Source: Pomacea canaliculata
Lineage: Eukaryota > Mollusca > Gastropoda > Architaenioglossa > Ampullariidae
Assembly (NCBI RefSeq): GCF_003073045.1
Contig: NC_037603.1
Span: forward strand, 13,026,192 to 13,090,191
DNA: 64,000 nt
Direction of reading: 5' to 3'
Position 1 is the first letter of the stretch. Every line of letters starts with the position of its first letter. Shown in pieces: positions 63,172 through 64,000 of the stretch. The notes under the pieces are model-generated. The model was not told where the DNA came from. It did no database searches and saw only the letters and a program-made list of their open reading frames with translations. The position numbers and the translations under genes are program-made.

Positions 63172-64000
63172 CTGGAAGACAGAGAACAATACGTGAATGT
63201 ATTTAAGAAAGAAAAGAAATTGCTGCTTACTAAGTTTCTGTTACCTGGACTGGAATTTATCCTGAGGTTGTACGTTTTCCTTTACCCCCACATCTCACCT
63301 GGGACGCCTTAGCAAACCAAAGTGATTGCTAGCGATTTTTTTCTTGCCCTTTTAAAAAAAATGGATAACAGGTGCTATATCATTTTTATTCTTTCTCCAT
63401 TTACTTCATTATCACGAATCCACATATCTCGCTGTTCCACCCAACCATTTGAAATTTTCTACCAATCCTATTGTCAATACTTTCCCAGAGAAAAAAAAAA
63501 AAGAAAGAGAACAAGAGAGAAAAAAAAATAACGACAACATTTCCCCACTCTGCTTCCCACATCAAGCATCCCCCCAACCCAACCCCGCTAAAAAAATAAA
63601 AATATAAAAAAAATTAGATCGTTGAGATTTGCAAAGCTAGTCGGGACGGTTAAATTTGGTTTTCCACTGACATGTTGGCATTTCAATGAAAAGTTACCCG
63701 TGTTGGGTGTAGTTTAACGACGGCGCGTGACCCCACCATGCACACACCTCCGGGAGGGTTCCCGCACACCCTGGCTGTTAGCACACCTTTTCACTTGAAT
63801 CAACACTTGCGCTCAAGCGCTTGTCTGTGATAATATGCCTGCTCAAATCATCTGCCGATAACATCGCACGCGCACTTTATATCAATTAGCAGCTTCTGTC
63901 TGTTTACCCTCTTCGCTCCGAGACGCAGGCCTCTTAAAATGAACTGCCTGCCTTCCAGAAACCTCGCTTTTGGAGAGAGAGAGAAAGAAAAAAAAACTAT
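63172..64000 (-). other. Intron of the Aristaless-type gene (incomplete)
   Basis: No homeodomain N-terminal exon was found between the acceptor at 63172 and the window edge, so this is taken to be intron. It is A-rich with poly(A)-like stretches at 63490-63530 and 63590-63612. Confidence 0.6.

Overview
This window is eukaryotic nuclear DNA. Multi-exon genes have GT-AG introns that can be joined in phase, and they sit among AT-rich non-coding DNA, microsatellites, tRNA-derived SINE-like elements and a decayed mariner element. The gene content points to a protostome invertebrate, most likely a mollusc: a TIR-STING fusion (an architecture known from oysters), an Aristaless homeobox exon, and a monocarboxylate transporter with a very long central loop. 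The phylum is an inference. No CRISPR array, operon or other prokaryotic feature is present.

Layout. (1) 1-711, minus strand: the first exon, and possibly a piece of the second, of an NAD(P)-binding Rossmann protein of the BLVRB/flavin-reductase type. (2) 712-20786: about 20 kb with no recognisable protein gene. It holds SINE-like copies, a CpG-rich stretch ending in a strong splice donor (1600-2084), and a 5-unit minisatellite rich in TGACGT (18510-18716). (3) 20787-28244, plus strand: an intact 8-exon monocarboxylate transporter (SLC16/MCT family) whose exons join into one 702-residue frame. A dead mariner lies in its first intron. (4) 32683-35464, plus strand: a tandem, intron-containing duplicate of that transporter. 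It has lost exon 4, carries two -1 frameshifts and an exon-5 deletion, and has probably lost the splice acceptor of its 5' UTR exon. (5) About 39.0-44.57 kb, plus strand: a TIR-STING gene. A TIR domain in two exons is followed by a complete STING cyclic-dinucleotide-binding domain in four exons. The TIR part carries an apparent one-base deletion, and the N-terminal exons are unresolved. (6) 44572-62523: about 18 kb of gene-poor DNA. (7) 62524-63171, minus strand: the last coding exon of an Aristaless-type homeobox gene, with the end of the homeodomain, a polyalanine tract and the OAR motif. The rest of that gene lies beyond the window.

The most interesting item is the TIR-STING gene. The residues that contact cyclic dinucleotides in human STING are nearly all kept. 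The TIR position equivalent to the catalytic glutamate of NAD-cleaving TIRs appears to be lysine, which suggests a scaffold-type rather than an NADase TIR. The genes are otherwise unrelated in function (redox enzyme, transporter, innate immunity, developmental regulator), and nothing suggests they are co-regulated.
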